From NCBI RefSeq assembly GCF_000015665.1, contig NC_008817.1, positions 1,488,001-1,552,000 on the forward strand: 64,000 bases of DNA. Direction: 5' to 3'. The notes beneath the pieces were generated by a model. The model saw only the letters and a list, made by a program, of their open reading frames with translations. It did no database searches and was not told where the DNA came from. This document shows, in pieces, positions 48,120 through 57,296 of this stretch. Within the stretch, counting starts at the first letter, position 1. Every line of letters begins with the position of its first letter. The stretch is from Prochlorococcus marinus str. MIT 9515 (GTDB taxonomy: Bacteria; Cyanobacteriota; Cyanobacteriia; PCC-6307; Cyanobiaceae). The translations under genes were made by a program, and so were the position numbers.

Positions 48120-49568
48120 TTAATCGTAAGGAAGCACATAGTTTATTTGTTTAGATGGCTGAATACTTTGCAAAATTGATCTACCCCATTTCCTTTTATT
48201 TAATCTTCCATCAAGAATTATTAATTTACCAGAGTTTTTTCTTAGAGGTGAAATTGATCTTTCTAATTTTTGTATTGCCTCCGGAAGTAAAAATTCTCGA
48301 AACCAATCTTTGGAAAGATTTATTTTATTTAAAACGGTAATTTCATTTATTGGTTCTGACATATTTGGGATAGGTAGCAGTGGAATAATTATTTGTTCAG
48401 GACTTTTTATTAAATAAGAATTATTAATCCACCACACATAACTAGCACATAGAATTTCATTATTATGCGAAGGAATAGTCTCTAGCAAGACTTGCTTTCC
48501 ATGAGTAGAAGCTAGTTCTGTAGCAAGGTTATGCTTTAAATTAAGATCATCAGATAAAATTAAAGTAAGTCCTTTTCTGAATATTATAAGCTTTTTACAC
48601 TTATCAATAATAATTTGAGTGAACATTGGATTATTTGGGAGTATTTGTCTGGGCGGAGCATATACTACGATTTTTTTTTCATTAAAATTACTCTTGAAAT
48701 TCATCACTAAATCAATATCTATACTTTCCTTTTTAAGGTAATTTTGAAAAAAATTATCTTTTCTTAAAGCTGATAAAAAAACAAATTTATTATTATTAAA
48801 TAATTTTTTAATCAGAGAAAGTTCGTTGATAGGTTCTAAATAAAAATTCCATTCGAAATTTATTTCATCTAAAGTAACCCAGCATGCCCATCCTTCAGAT
48901 AAAGCATTACTAACTTTTAAAAATTGATCAGAGTATGAAGAATGTTCATAAAAGAATTGTGCAAGAAAATTTATTTCTTCTTTATCTAAAAAAATATATT
49001 CATTATTTAAAGATTTCCTTAAGAAAAACTTCTTTTTGAGAAAACTATAAGTGCCAATAATCTTTTGATATGTGGATGATGATTTATCAAAATTATGAAA
49101 CCAATTTTTTTTCAACAATAAAATTCTAAAATTATTTTTTAAATCTTCTTTTATATTTTCAATCCCAGAGAAGATAATGCGATGATTGTTAGAACTAAAA
49201 AGATCTAAATCATGCAATAATTTCTCAAGGGTGATCAAATAAACTCGATGATTTGAAAAAATTATTTGATCATTTTCTAAAATAAAATCAAATCCAAATT
49301 TTTTTAAATCACCTAATTGATTTTTTTTTAAAAATTCTATTTTTTCTTGAGATAAAACAAAAGTTGAATTTTCTTCAAATAAGAATAAAGAAATCAACAA
49401 TGCGGGAATCCAATTATTTGTAGAAAAAATTTCTGAGTTAATCAGATAAGTGTCATTTGTTTTTAAACACTTTGAAATTATTCGTCCAAAAGAATAAATA
49501 TGGTTCCAATCTGTTTTATGGAATCTAATAAATCTCTTTAAGTATTGATGACTTAAAATTTCAAGCAT
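48120..49568 (-). CDS. DinG-like helicase-related protein, degenerate
   Basis: A 482-residue protein whose C-terminus resembles the DinG/XPD helicase C2 domain (AIQKLERSISPLRKNSGKLI and LDGRLNKRKWGRSILQSIQP). The N-terminal half shows no Walker A or DEAH motif, and the usual GRxIR arginine fingers read ERSISPLR, so ATPase activity is doubtful. It may be a reduced or repurposed member found in small marine cyanobacterial genomes. The gene is very AT-rich and its codons match the neighbours. Confidence 0.55.
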   Translation of the reverse strand: MLEILSHQYLKRFIRFHKTDWNHIYSFGRIISKCLKTNDTYLINSEIFSTNNWIPALLISLFLFEENSTFVLSQEKIEFLKKNQLGDLKKFGFDFILENDQIIFSNHRVYLITLEKLLHDLDLFSSNNHRIIFSGIENIKEDLKNNFRILLLKKNWFHNFDKSSSTYQKIIGTYSFLKKKFFLRKSLNNEYIFLDKEEINFLAQFFYEHSSYSDQFLKVSNALSEGWACWVTLDEINFEWNFYLEPINELSLIKKLFNNNKFVFLSALRKDNFFQNYLKKESIDIDLVMNFKSNFNEKKIVVYAPPRQILPNNPMFTQIIIDKCKKLIIFRKGLTLILSDDLNLKHNLATELASTHGKQVLLETIPSHNNEILCASYVWWINNSYLIKSPEQIIIPLLPIPNMSEPINEITVLNKINLSKDWFREFLLPEAIQKLERSISPLRKNSGKLIILDGRLNKRKWGRSILQSIQPSKQINYVLPYD

Positions 49569-49661
49569 TATATAATTTTAGTGATGTCCAATAAAGAAAA
49601 ATCATGATCCTAATATACAAAATATTGGTATTAATATAAAAAGTCTCAAATTAGTAAATCA

Positions 49662-50501
49662 ATGAATATTGGAATTGTAGGTCTAGGCCTTATTGGTGGT
49701 TCAATTGGATTAAAACTCCAAAGATTAAACCACACTATTTATGGAGTCACTAATAATAGATCTAATGAAAAAAAGGCAATTAAAAGAAATCTTGCGAATT
49801 TTATTAGCTGCGATTTAGGCATTCTTAAAAAATGTTCCCTAATAATATTGGCGTTACCCATTAAAGATCTAATCCATCCTTCCGAAGATCTTGTAAGTGC
49901 AATTCCAAAAGAAGCGATAGTAACAGATGTTGGTTCTATAAAAGAGCCAATAATTAGTACATGGGAAAAAATACACCCACTATTTATTGGATCACATCCA
50001 ATGGCAGGCACTGAAGAAAAAGGAGTTGACTCAGGTTTTGAAAGTTTACTAGAAAATACAAAATGGATAATTACTCCTACACATAAAAGTAATTCAAATT
50101 CTCTAAAGGTAATAAGTAATTTGATAACTTCTATGGGGTGTGAAATCTGTAAAGCATCACCAAAAGAACATGATGAAGCTGTTTCTTTAATATCTCATTT
50201 ACCTATATTCGTTGCCTCTTCATTAATACAAACTGCTAATACAGAGAAAAATAAATCTTTATTAGATCTAACTCAAAAACTTGCTGCGACAGGATTTACA
50301 GATACATCAAGAGTTGGCGGGGGTAATCCAAATTTAGGTTTAGATTTGGCTATAAATAATCAAACTAATATCTTGAATGCAATTAAAGAATTTAAAAATA
50401 ACATTAATGATATTGAAGCTCTAATAAAAAACAAAAATTGGGAATTACTCTCAAAAAAACTGACAGAGGCAAAAGAAATAAGATCAAACTTTATTAATTA
50501 A
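49662..50501 (+). CDS. tyrA: Prephenate/arogenate dehydrogenase
   Basis: The NAD(P)-dependent step in tyrosine synthesis; cyanobacterial enzymes usually act on arogenate with NADP. The 279 residues start with the dinucleotide-binding fold MNIGIVGLGLIGGSIGLKLQ and include SHPMAGTEEKGVDSGFE and EHDEAVSLISHLPIFVASSL with the conserved His. Divergent from the DinG-like gene. Confidence 0.93.
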   Translation: MNIGIVGLGLIGGSIGLKLQRLNHTIYGVTNNRSNEKKAIKRNLANFISCDLGILKKCSLIILALPIKDLIHPSEDLVSAIPKEAIVTDVGSIKEPIISTWEKIHPLFIGSHPMAGTEEKGVDSGFESLLENTKWIITPTHKSNSNSLKVISNLITSMGCEICKASPKEHDEAVSLISHLPIFVASSLIQTANTEKNKSLLDLTQKLAATGFTDTSRVGGGNPNLGLDLAINNQTNILNAIKEFKNNINDIEALIKNKNWELLSKKLTEAKEIRSNFIN

Positions 50502-50506
50502 AATTT

Positions 50507-52012
50507 TCATAAATGAAAATCATTAATTCCTTTAGAAGCTAGAATTTGTCTTGCAACCATTAGTGCGGACTGACTAACACCAGCTGTACCCTCTCCAGGA
50601 TAAATAGAATCCCCACATAACCATAAACCCTCGAATGGAGTTCTACTTGATAAACCAAATAATCCAAAAATATCAGGATTTTGACCTAAACCACCTACTA
50701 TTCCATTTGGCCTATTAGTCCATCTTTCAAAACCCATTGGAGTGGCTAATTCCTTATGGAGCCAATTTTCAGAAGAAATATCAAATTGATTTTCTAGTAC
50801 AATCGAAATTTTTTTGAGATAGTCCTTTTTTTTATTGCTATATGCAGTTTTATCTAAATCAAACCAGTCATTTGTTTTAGTAAAAATACTAGCTATCAAT
50901 GTCACTTCGCCCTTTGGAGCTCTCCCATCTCCATCCTCACTTATAGAAATAAAAAGTGATCCCAATTCATCAGAAACAACTTGATAATGATTTGATGAGA
51001 TTAATTTAATATGCTTTTTTTTTAAAGCCGAATAGAACACTAAAGCACCACTTGGCTTAGGAAGGCGTTTTATTGTATTTCTATAATTATGATTTTCATC
51101 TAGAGAATTTTTTAGATGTTTCAAAAGAGATTGTGGTGGTGGTGTATAAATTACATTATCTGCGTAGTAATCCACTTCCCCAAGCTTAGATTTTGCACAA
51201 ACTTGCCAAATCTTTCTTGAATCATCATATTTTATAGAATTTACTTGTTGCTCGAAAAAAATATCGACTCCTGTGTTTTTTAAGGAATGTTCTAAAGCCT
51301 CACTTAGAACCTGCATAGATTTTTTTAAATGCCACAGACCATGCGGTTTTTGACACATTTGTAATACTGTAGAACCATATAGAGCTGCTGTGTTATGAAC
51401 ATCTTCTTGTGAATAAAGCTTTAATTGCAAATTAAGAAACTTAATTAATCTCTCGTCATTTGATAATCCACAAAGTCGTAAAAGGTCAAAAATAGTAGAT
51501 TTTAGCAATATTCCTGTTACTAGATTCGTTGGAACTAATGCTTTGAGAAGTTGTGAAAAATCCCAAAAATTCCTAATAGGTAATACAGGATTATTGTTCG
51601 CGAAAGTCCAATTGCTCTGATGAATTAAATTACATAATTGCCAAAATTTACGACTCCCTGGAAACTGCATCTCCCTCTCTTTAATCCATTCATTTTTGTC
51701 ATACCAAATAGGTATTGCCTTACTTCCATCATTTAAATCAACGATACAAGCTGGATTTAATATTGAGGCTTCAGGGAGAGGAATATTTAGAAATTTAAAA
51801 ATTTTAGAGTGTATCCCCCCTTCTTCTAATCCTGCTACTTGAGTGGCACCAACATCAAAAATATAATTTTTTCTCTTGAATGTTCCAGCACAACCTCCCG
51901 ATTGAGTATGTGATTCAATCAGAGTCACTGAAAGCCCTAGTTTTGATAAAATAGCAGCAGAAGTTAATCCTGCTATACCAGCACCAACTACAACAATATC
52001 AGTCTTAAACAT
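50507..52012 (-). CDS. CrtD-like FAD-dependent carotenoid oxidoreductase
   Basis: A 501-residue phytoene-desaturase-type flavoprotein. The FAD-binding start is VVVGAGIAGLTSAAILSKLG with GGCAGTFKRKNYIFDVGATQVAG, and the C-terminal region GLWLCGDSIYPGEGTAGVSQ is typical. The sequence resembles the C-3',4' desaturase CrtD subgroup more than carotene isomerase CrtH, but both are related; the substrate in an organism without myxol glycosides is unclear. It converges on tyrA with a five-base gap and is divergent from the kinase-like gene. Confidence 0.75.
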   Translation of the reverse strand: MFKTDIVVVGAGIAGLTSAAILSKLGLSVTLIESHTQSGGCAGTFKRKNYIFDVGATQVAGLEEGGIHSKIFKFLNIPLPEASILNPACIVDLNDGSKAIPIWYDKNEWIKEREMQFPGSRKFWQLCNLIHQSNWTFANNNPVLPIRNFWDFSQLLKALVPTNLVTGILLKSTIFDLLRLCGLSNDERLIKFLNLQLKLYSQEDVHNTAALYGSTVLQMCQKPHGLWHLKKSMQVLSEALEHSLKNTGVDIFFEQQVNSIKYDDSRKIWQVCAKSKLGEVDYYADNVIYTPPPQSLLKHLKNSLDENHNYRNTIKRLPKPSGALVFYSALKKKHIKLISSNHYQVVSDELGSLFISISEDGDGRAPKGEVTLIASIFTKTNDWFDLDKTAYSNKKKDYLKKISIVLENQFDISSENWLHKELATPMGFERWTNRPNGIVGGLGQNPDIFGLFGLSSRTPFEGLWLCGDSIYPGEGTAGVSQSALMVARQILASKGINDFHL

Positions 52013-52016
52013 TAAG

Positions 52017-52895
52017 ATGCAAAAATTATCTCACTTTGAAGTTAGCGAAATTTGTAATCAATTAGGAGAAGGATCACCAAAAAGTATAAAACAAGTTTTT
52101 GGAGGAGATATTCACAAATCGTGGGAAATAGAATTTCAAAATGCTAAATTCTTTCTTAAAAGAAATGAAAGAAAAGCCAAATTTCTTAAATTTGAAGAGT
52201 TTTGCCTGAAGAATCTTCAAAAATATATTAATTATGAAAACTTAATTATTCCTAAAATAGTTTCTTACATAGAAATTAATAATGTAGAGCTTCTTTTAAT
52301 GGAATGGATAGATATGAGCAATAGTGATCAACAGAAATTAGGACAAGGTTTAGCAGAAATGCATATTGAATCAAATAAATTTAATCCACAAAGTTTTGGC
52401 TGTCCTGTAGATGGTTACATAGGAACCAAAAATCAAACAAAAGGGTGGAGAGAAAATTGGATTAAATGTTTTATAGATTTAAGAATTGAGCCTCAATTAG
52501 CTATTTTAGACAAAGACTTTTTAGAAATTAATATTAAAAATAAAATAAAGTCAAAAATTGAATCTGAATTACATTACCATGAACCATTTAATGCTCTTGT
52601 TCATGGAGATTTATGGTCGGGAAATGTTGGAGTAAATCAAACTAGTAAAGGTGTAATATTTGACCCTGCAAGTTGGTGGGCTGATTGTGAGGTAGATATT
52701 GCTATGACGAAATTATTTGGGAATTTTAGAAGTGAATTTTATGAAAATTACTATAAAATTATCCCAATTAAAAAAGGATTTGAAAAAAGAACTATAGTTT
52801 ATAATTTTTATCATGTATTAAATCATGCCAATATGTTTGGAGGTTCATATTGTCATCAAGTAAAAGACTATATCAAGAAAATATTGAGTTTTTAA
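52017..52895 (+). CDS. Fructosamine/ketosamine-3-kinase family protein
   Basis: A 292-residue kinase-fold protein. Fructosamine-3-kinases phosphorylate sugar-amine adducts on proteins so that they fall off, repairing glycation. Visible are the glycine-poor N-lobe start (VFGGDIHKSWEIEFQNAKFF with the Lys), LLMEWIDM, the catalytic loop LVHGDLWSGNVG, and the metal-binding FDPASWWADCEVD. Its start is four bases from the divergent CrtD-like start. Confidence 0.85.
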   Translation: MQKLSHFEVSEICNQLGEGSPKSIKQVFGGDIHKSWEIEFQNAKFFLKRNERKAKFLKFEEFCLKNLQKYINYENLIIPKIVSYIEINNVELLLMEWIDMSNSDQQKLGQGLAEMHIESNKFNPQSFGCPVDGYIGTKNQTKGWRENWIKCFIDLRIEPQLAILDKDFLEINIKNKIKSKIESELHYHEPFNALVHGDLWSGNVGVNQTSKGVIFDPASWWADCEVDIAMTKLFGNFRSEFYENYYKIIPIKKGFEKRTIVYNFYHVLNHANMFGGSYCHQVKDYIKKILSF

Positions 52896-52902
52896 ACTAA
52901 AT

Positions 52903-53268
52903 TTATCCTAAATAAGTTTTTTTAAGATTTTGAACCCTTTCTAAAACTGCTTCACGATTTTCACTAGTACGAAGATTTTGCCAACTCCACTGACCAGCTA
53001 CGACTACACCTAGAAGTTCTAGTAATCCTGGGAGAATTGGGAAAAAGTTAATCGTGTCAATAACAATTTTAATTATTATCTGGGCGATAACTACAACTGC
53101 AATTACGCCTGCTGCTTTACCATATTTTCCCATTTGAGTCCAATCAATAGTTCCAAGTGTTTCATTGATTTTTCCCATTACATCAGAATACTTCTCTGAA
53201 AAGCTTTTATTTTCTGAGTTTGTATCGGAGCCGGAGTCTTGATTTGACTCAGGAGTGTTGTCACTCAT
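52903..53268 (-). CDS. CAAD/CURT1-like thylakoid membrane protein
   Basis: A 121-residue protein of the CAAD domain family, related to plant CURT1, which curves thylakoid membranes. An acidic, disordered N-terminus (SDNTPESNQDSGSDTNSENK) is followed by an amphipathic helix, two hydrophobic helices (AAGVIAVVVIAQIIIKIVI; FFPILPGLLELLGVVVAG) and WSWQNLRTSENREAVLERVQ. ATG 53268 is preferred to TTG 53280. Confidence 0.88.
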   Translation of the reverse strand: MSDNTPESNQDSGSDTNSENKSFSEKYSDVMGKINETLGTIDWTQMGKYGKAAGVIAVVVIAQIIIKIVIDTINFFPILPGLLELLGVVVAGQWSWQNLRTSENREAVLERVQNLKKTYLG

Positions 53269-53294
53269 GAATTCAGTCAACTTAATATATGAAC

Positions 53295-53319
53295 CAGACA
53301 GTATCGGAAAATTTGTCTG
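53295..53319. repeat. Short inverted repeat upstream of the CAAD gene
   Basis: CAGACA (53295-53300) faces TGTCTG (53314-53319) with a 13-base spacer in the promoter region of the CAAD gene. The rest of the 274-base divergent spacer to the moeB start is AT-rich and holds no gene that I can see. Confidence 0.35.
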
Positions 53320-53554
53320 TTGACTACCTTTTTGTCATGCATAATTCAGAACCGAAACATTTTGTATTTCGCAAGACTTGTTGATATATATACAGTTTTA
53401 AGATATTTGACCTCAAATTTGATTTACAAAAACTTCACAATATCGTCTTGTTCTAACAAAAAACATTAAAAAACCACATCAACAGAAAAAAATAAAAAGT
53501 CTAAAATAATTTTTTAAATTATTATATTTTCATAGATTATTTATAAAAACAAGA

Positions 53555-54703
53555 ATGAAAATATCAATTGATCACAAATCTGATTCCTTAACTTTAGATG
53601 AAGAAGATAGATACAAGAGACATTTAACACTCAATGAAATAGGATTAAAGGGACAATTAAAACTTAAACGCAGTTCAGTAGTTTGTATTGGCGCAGGAGG
53701 TTTAGGCTCTTCTGTATTAATTTATCTTGCCGCTGCAGGAATTGGAACAATAGGAATAGTTGATAATGATCAAGTTGAGAAGTCGAATCTACAAAGACAA
53801 ATAATTCATGAAACAAATACAGTTGGGGATTTAAAAATTGATTCTGCTCAAGAAAGAATTAGAAGATTGAATCCTAATATTGAAGTAATAACTTTTGCTG
53901 AACGAATTAACTCAAATAATATTCTCGATATTATTAATCAATTTGATATTGTTTGTGATTGTTCAGATAACTTTGGTACTCGTTATTTAATAAACGATGC
54001 TTGCTTAATACTTGATAAACCTTTAGTTTTTGGAAGCGTTCAAGGATTTGAAGGCCAAATCAGTGTTTTTAATCTAAAAAAAAATAGTCCCAATTTAAGA
54101 GACTTACTCCCGGAATCGCCTTTAAAAAATAATATTCCTAGCTGCGAAGAATTTGGCGTTATAGGAGTTTCAACTGGTCTTATAGGAGTTTTACAAGCAA
54201 ATGAAGCAATAAAGATTATTCTTAAAAAAGGGCAAATTCTTGATGGGAAGATTTTGATTTTCAACCTTCTCAATATGAATATAAAAACATTGACTTTAAA
54301 AGCTGATAAATTTACAAATACGATTAATGACCTTTCTGAGTTTGAAGATTTTTATAAAGACATTGAATGTCAAGATAATATAAAAATTAATAAAATAGAT
54401 TCCACGACATTTGAAACACTATACAGATCAAATTATAATAATCTACTAATAATAGATGTTAGAGAAAAAGAGGAATTTAATAAATACTCTATTAAAGGAG
54501 CGATATCTATACCACTTAATAATCTAGACCAAAAACCACACCTAGAATTTATCAAACAAGAAAGTTTGGATAAAGAAGTATTTACATTATGTCAAGCAGG
54601 AAAACGATCTGAAAAAGCTTCAAAGATTTTGATGAAATTTAAAATCTCATCAAAATCAATTGAAGGAGGAATTGCAAATATTAAACAACTAATTTTTCAT
54701 TAA
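53555..54703 (+). CDS. moeB: MoeB/ThiF-type adenylyltransferase with a C-terminal rhodanese domain
   Basis: An E1-like enzyme that adenylates, and with rhodanese sulfurates, the C-terminus of a ubiquitin-like sulfur carrier (MoaD or ThiS). The E1 part has CIGAGGLGSSVLIYLAAAGI at 44-63, the catalytic region DCSDNFGTRYLIND, and PSCEEFGVIGVSTG. The rhodanese active Cys346 lies in LCQAGKRS. The zinc-binding CxxC usually found before LFPE is replaced here (NSPNLRDLLPES near 177-189), so the E1 zinc site seems lost. Confidence 0.88.
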   Translation: MKISIDHKSDSLTLDEEDRYKRHLTLNEIGLKGQLKLKRSSVVCIGAGGLGSSVLIYLAAAGIGTIGIVDNDQVEKSNLQRQIIHETNTVGDLKIDSAQERIRRLNPNIEVITFAERINSNNILDIINQFDIVCDCSDNFGTRYLINDACLILDKPLVFGSVQGFEGQISVFNLKKNSPNLRDLLPESPLKNNIPSCEEFGVIGVSTGLIGVLQANEAIKIILKKGQILDGKILIFNLLNMNIKTLTLKADKFTNTINDLSEFEDFYKDIECQDNIKINKIDSTTFETLYRSNYNNLLIIDVREKEEFNKYSIKGAISIPLNNLDQKPHLEFIKQESLDKEVFTLCQAGKRSEKASKILMKFKISSKSIEGGIANIKQLIFH

Positions 54704-54718
54704 CATACTGAATAAACT

Positions 54719-55879
54719 TTAATAATCTACCCCTCTTTTTAAATCAACTCCAAGATTCGCATAATGCTTGTGACAAACCATTTCAGAATATACATCAGCT
54801 AATTCGAAATATGAAGGTTCATTTTTACATCTTCCAGTAATTACTACTTCTGTATCGGCGGGTTTTTTAAGGAGAGTTTGATAAATTGATTCAACTGGTA
54901 AAAGTTCTAAATCAACAGTTGGATTGAGTTCATCTAAAATTATTGTCTTATATAAACCACTCAGAATTGCCGCTTTAGCAATTTCCCAAGCTCGCTCTGC
55001 TTCTACGTAGTCAATTGGTTGTTGCTGCCCCCTCCATACAATTGCATCTCTACCAGAACGTAGATGATCAACTAAATGTGGATAACTCTCTCTGAGAGCT
55101 TCAATTGCTGCATCTTCGGTATAACCATTACCACCTTTTAGCCATTGCAAGATTAATACTCTATGACTCTTATCTTGAGATATTCCTTTACCAATAGCTT
55201 GAAGAGCTTTACCAAGTGCACTAGTAGATTTACCTTTTCCCTCGCCAGTATAAACTTCAATTCCACCAGAATTCTTAAATTTTTCATGAAAGGTATTTGA
55301 ATCGCCTTTTAAACGAGGTCTCATTTCTGAATGAAGTTGAGATATTCGTATCAATGAAGAAGGTGCTGCCCTACCTGTGATAATCACTTCCAAACCATCA
55401 GGTCTGTTTTGAAGAGAATTAACTACCTCCTCAATATTAAGCATCCCTAAATCTAAAACTGGATTTAATTCATCAAGAACAACAACAGAATAAAGGGAAC
55501 TGGCAATTGCTCCTTTTGCAATATTCCAACCTCTTTCGGCCTCCATTTTATCGGATTTTGTAACTTGGTCAGCATCAAAAAATTCAGATCTCCCAGTCCT
55601 TACATGATCAATCAGGTGTGGGAAACCTCTTTGTAAGGCTTCTATTGCGGAATCTTCATCATATGACCTCTCAGGGCCTTTTAAGAATCTAAGTAACAGT
55701 ACTCTGGACTGTCTCTTTTCGCATATACCTAAACCTATTGTTCTTAATACCACTCCTAAAGCAGCCTGACTTTTACCCTTACCTTCCCCATCATAAATAT
55801 GTAATTGGCCCTTAGATCTTTCTTGACTGTCATTTGCAGTGACAATTCCAACACCTCTATTTCTACTTGTATTTGTCAC
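54719..55879 (-). CDS. cobO: Tandem-duplicated CobO-type ATP:cob(I)alamin adenosyltransferase
   Basis: The 386 residues contain two complete copies of the BtuR/CobO P-loop domain. The first P-loop is GEGKGKS at 31-37 with LDELNP near 135-140; the second is GEGKGKS at 212-218 with LDELNP near 325. Both halves also share AIEAL, DH(V/L)R(T/S)GR and an ITGR end. CobO adds the adenosyl group to the corrinoid. The single-copy enzyme is a homodimer, so this fusion could be a covalent dimer. Confidence 0.9.
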   Translation of the reverse strand: MTNTSRNRGVGIVTANDSQERSKGQLHIYDGEGKGKSQAALGVVLRTIGLGICEKRQSRVLLLRFLKGPERSYDEDSAIEALQRGFPHLIDHVRTGRSEFFDADQVTKSDKMEAERGWNIAKGAIASSLYSVVVLDELNPVLDLGMLNIEEVVNSLQNRPDGLEVIITGRAAPSSLIRISQLHSEMRPRLKGDSNTFHEKFKNSGGIEVYTGEGKGKSTSALGKALQAIGKGISQDKSHRVLILQWLKGGNGYTEDAAIEALRESYPHLVDHLRSGRDAIVWRGQQQPIDYVEAERAWEIAKAAILSGLYKTIILDELNPTVDLELLPVESIYQTLLKKPADTEVVITGRCKNEPSYFELADVYSEMVCHKHYANLGVDLKRGVDY

Positions 55880-55985
55880 TTTAAAAAAGTTAGTAAATTT
55901 AATCTAAGATATAGTTAATAATATTATTAAAAATTTAATAATATATAAATCTATTCATAATTTCTTAAATTTTTAAAACTTAAGT

Positions 55986-56810
55986 ATGTTTTATCAACTT
56001 GAAAATCTCTCTGATGAACAAAGTGAAAAACTACAAACAATTAGAAATTTCATGAAGAATCTAAATAGTGTTTGTGTCGCCTATTCTGGAGGAGTAGATA
56101 GTACATTAGTAGCCTCTTTAGCATTCGAGCAATTAGGGAGTAAAGCAATAGCTGTAACTGGTGTTTCGCCTGCACTAGCTAAAACATTATTGGATGAAGC
56201 AAAAAGTCAAGCAAAATGGATTGGGATTAATCATTTAGAAATTGAGACCTCAGAACTAGATCAATCAAGTTATAGTAAAAATCCTAAAAATAGATGTTTT
56301 GCATGCAAAAAAGAGCTTCACAAACACACCACATACTTATCTAAAAAACTTAACTACAAAATTGTATGTGATGGAGTGAATCTTGATGATCTAGGCGACT
56401 ACAGGCCTGGGATTAAAGCAGCAAAAGATGCAGGTGTTGTATCTCCCTTAGCAAAATTCAACTTCACAAAAAAAGATATAAGGGATATCTCAAGAGCATT
56501 GGGTTTCCCTTGGTGGGATAAACCTGCTCAACCTTGTTTATCATCAAGATTTCCTTATGGCAATGAAATAACAAACGAAAGACTAGGCATGGTAGAAAAA
56601 GCAGAAGAATATATTAAAAAAAGAGGCATATCAGAAGTTAGGGTAAGGTGTCATGGTTCTACCGCGAGAATAGAAATTCCCAAAGATGAATTCAAATTAT
56701 TTTGTAAAGAATATGATTTTCATGAATTAATTAACTATTTTTCTAACCTAGGATTCAAATGCACCAGCCTAGATCTTGAAGGCTTAGTCAGCGGCAAGCT
56801 AAATCGATAA
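55986..56810 (+). CDS. larE: LarE-like ATP-dependent sacrificial sulfur transferase
   Basis: A 274-residue PP-loop protein. The ATP-pyrophosphatase loop is AYSGGVDSTLVAS (34-39 SGGVDS); the sacrificial cysteine of LarE corresponds to Cys183 in QPCLSSRFPYG, and CFACK (103-106) is an additional pair. LarE gives sulfur to the nickel-pincer cofactor of lactate racemase, but no larA, larB or larC lies in this window, so the target may differ. Divergent from cobO. Confidence 0.8.
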   Translation: MFYQLENLSDEQSEKLQTIRNFMKNLNSVCVAYSGGVDSTLVASLAFEQLGSKAIAVTGVSPALAKTLLDEAKSQAKWIGINHLEIETSELDQSSYSKNPKNRCFACKKELHKHTTYLSKKLNYKIVCDGVNLDDLGDYRPGIKAAKDAGVVSPLAKFNFTKKDIRDISRALGFPWWDKPAQPCLSSRFPYGNEITNERLGMVEKAEEYIKKRGISEVRVRCHGSTARIEIPKDEFKLFCKEYDFHELINYFSNLGFKCTSLDLEGLVSGKLNR

Positions 56811-56820
56811 ATATCGAAAT

Positions 56821-57255
56821 TTAAATTATTTTTCTTACTTGATTATGTATTTCCAAAGGAGGATTCCTATTAATTACACGTAGGAGATGCTCTTCAGCCA
56901 TTAAAGCTTGAATTAAGTATTGACAAGAAATATCGGGCTTCATATTTTGGCCACATGTAAAAATATCAACTGCAGAATAATGCGCTTCAGGCCATGTATG
57001 TATTGAAAGATGAGATTCAGCTAGTAAAGCAATTGCTGTAACTCCCTGAGGTTCAAATTTATTACTTATTAGATTTAAGATTGTTGCATTAGCTAGTTTG
57101 GCAGCATTATTTAATGTACAACGCAGAAAAGATTCATCATTCAATTTTTCATAATCACATCTATAAAGTTCTAACAAAAAATGCTTACTTTTATAGATTA
57201 ATTTCTTCTCATCATTAAATGCTTTAAAAGTTTTATTTTTTTTGGGAACATCCAT
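56821..57255 (-). CDS. speD: S-adenosylmethionine decarboxylase proenzyme
   Basis: Makes decarboxylated SAM, the aminopropyl donor for spermidine. The 144 residues contain the self-cleavage site Glu80-Ser81 in LAESHLSIHTWPEAH, where Ser81 becomes the pyruvoyl group; His86 and Cys101 (IFTCG) are the processing and catalytic residues. It is longer at both ends than the Thermotoga-type enzyme. It follows recF by 41 bases on the same strand. Confidence 0.93.
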   Translation of the reverse strand: MDVPKKNKTFKAFNDEKKLIYKSKHFLLELYRCDYEKLNDESFLRCTLNNAAKLANATILNLISNKFEPQGVTAIALLAESHLSIHTWPEAHYSAVDIFTCGQNMKPDISCQYLIQALMAEEHLLRVINRNPPLEIHNQVRKII

Positions 57256-57296
57256 TAATATATTTTTTAAGTTAGGTAAAAATTACAACTTTTCCA

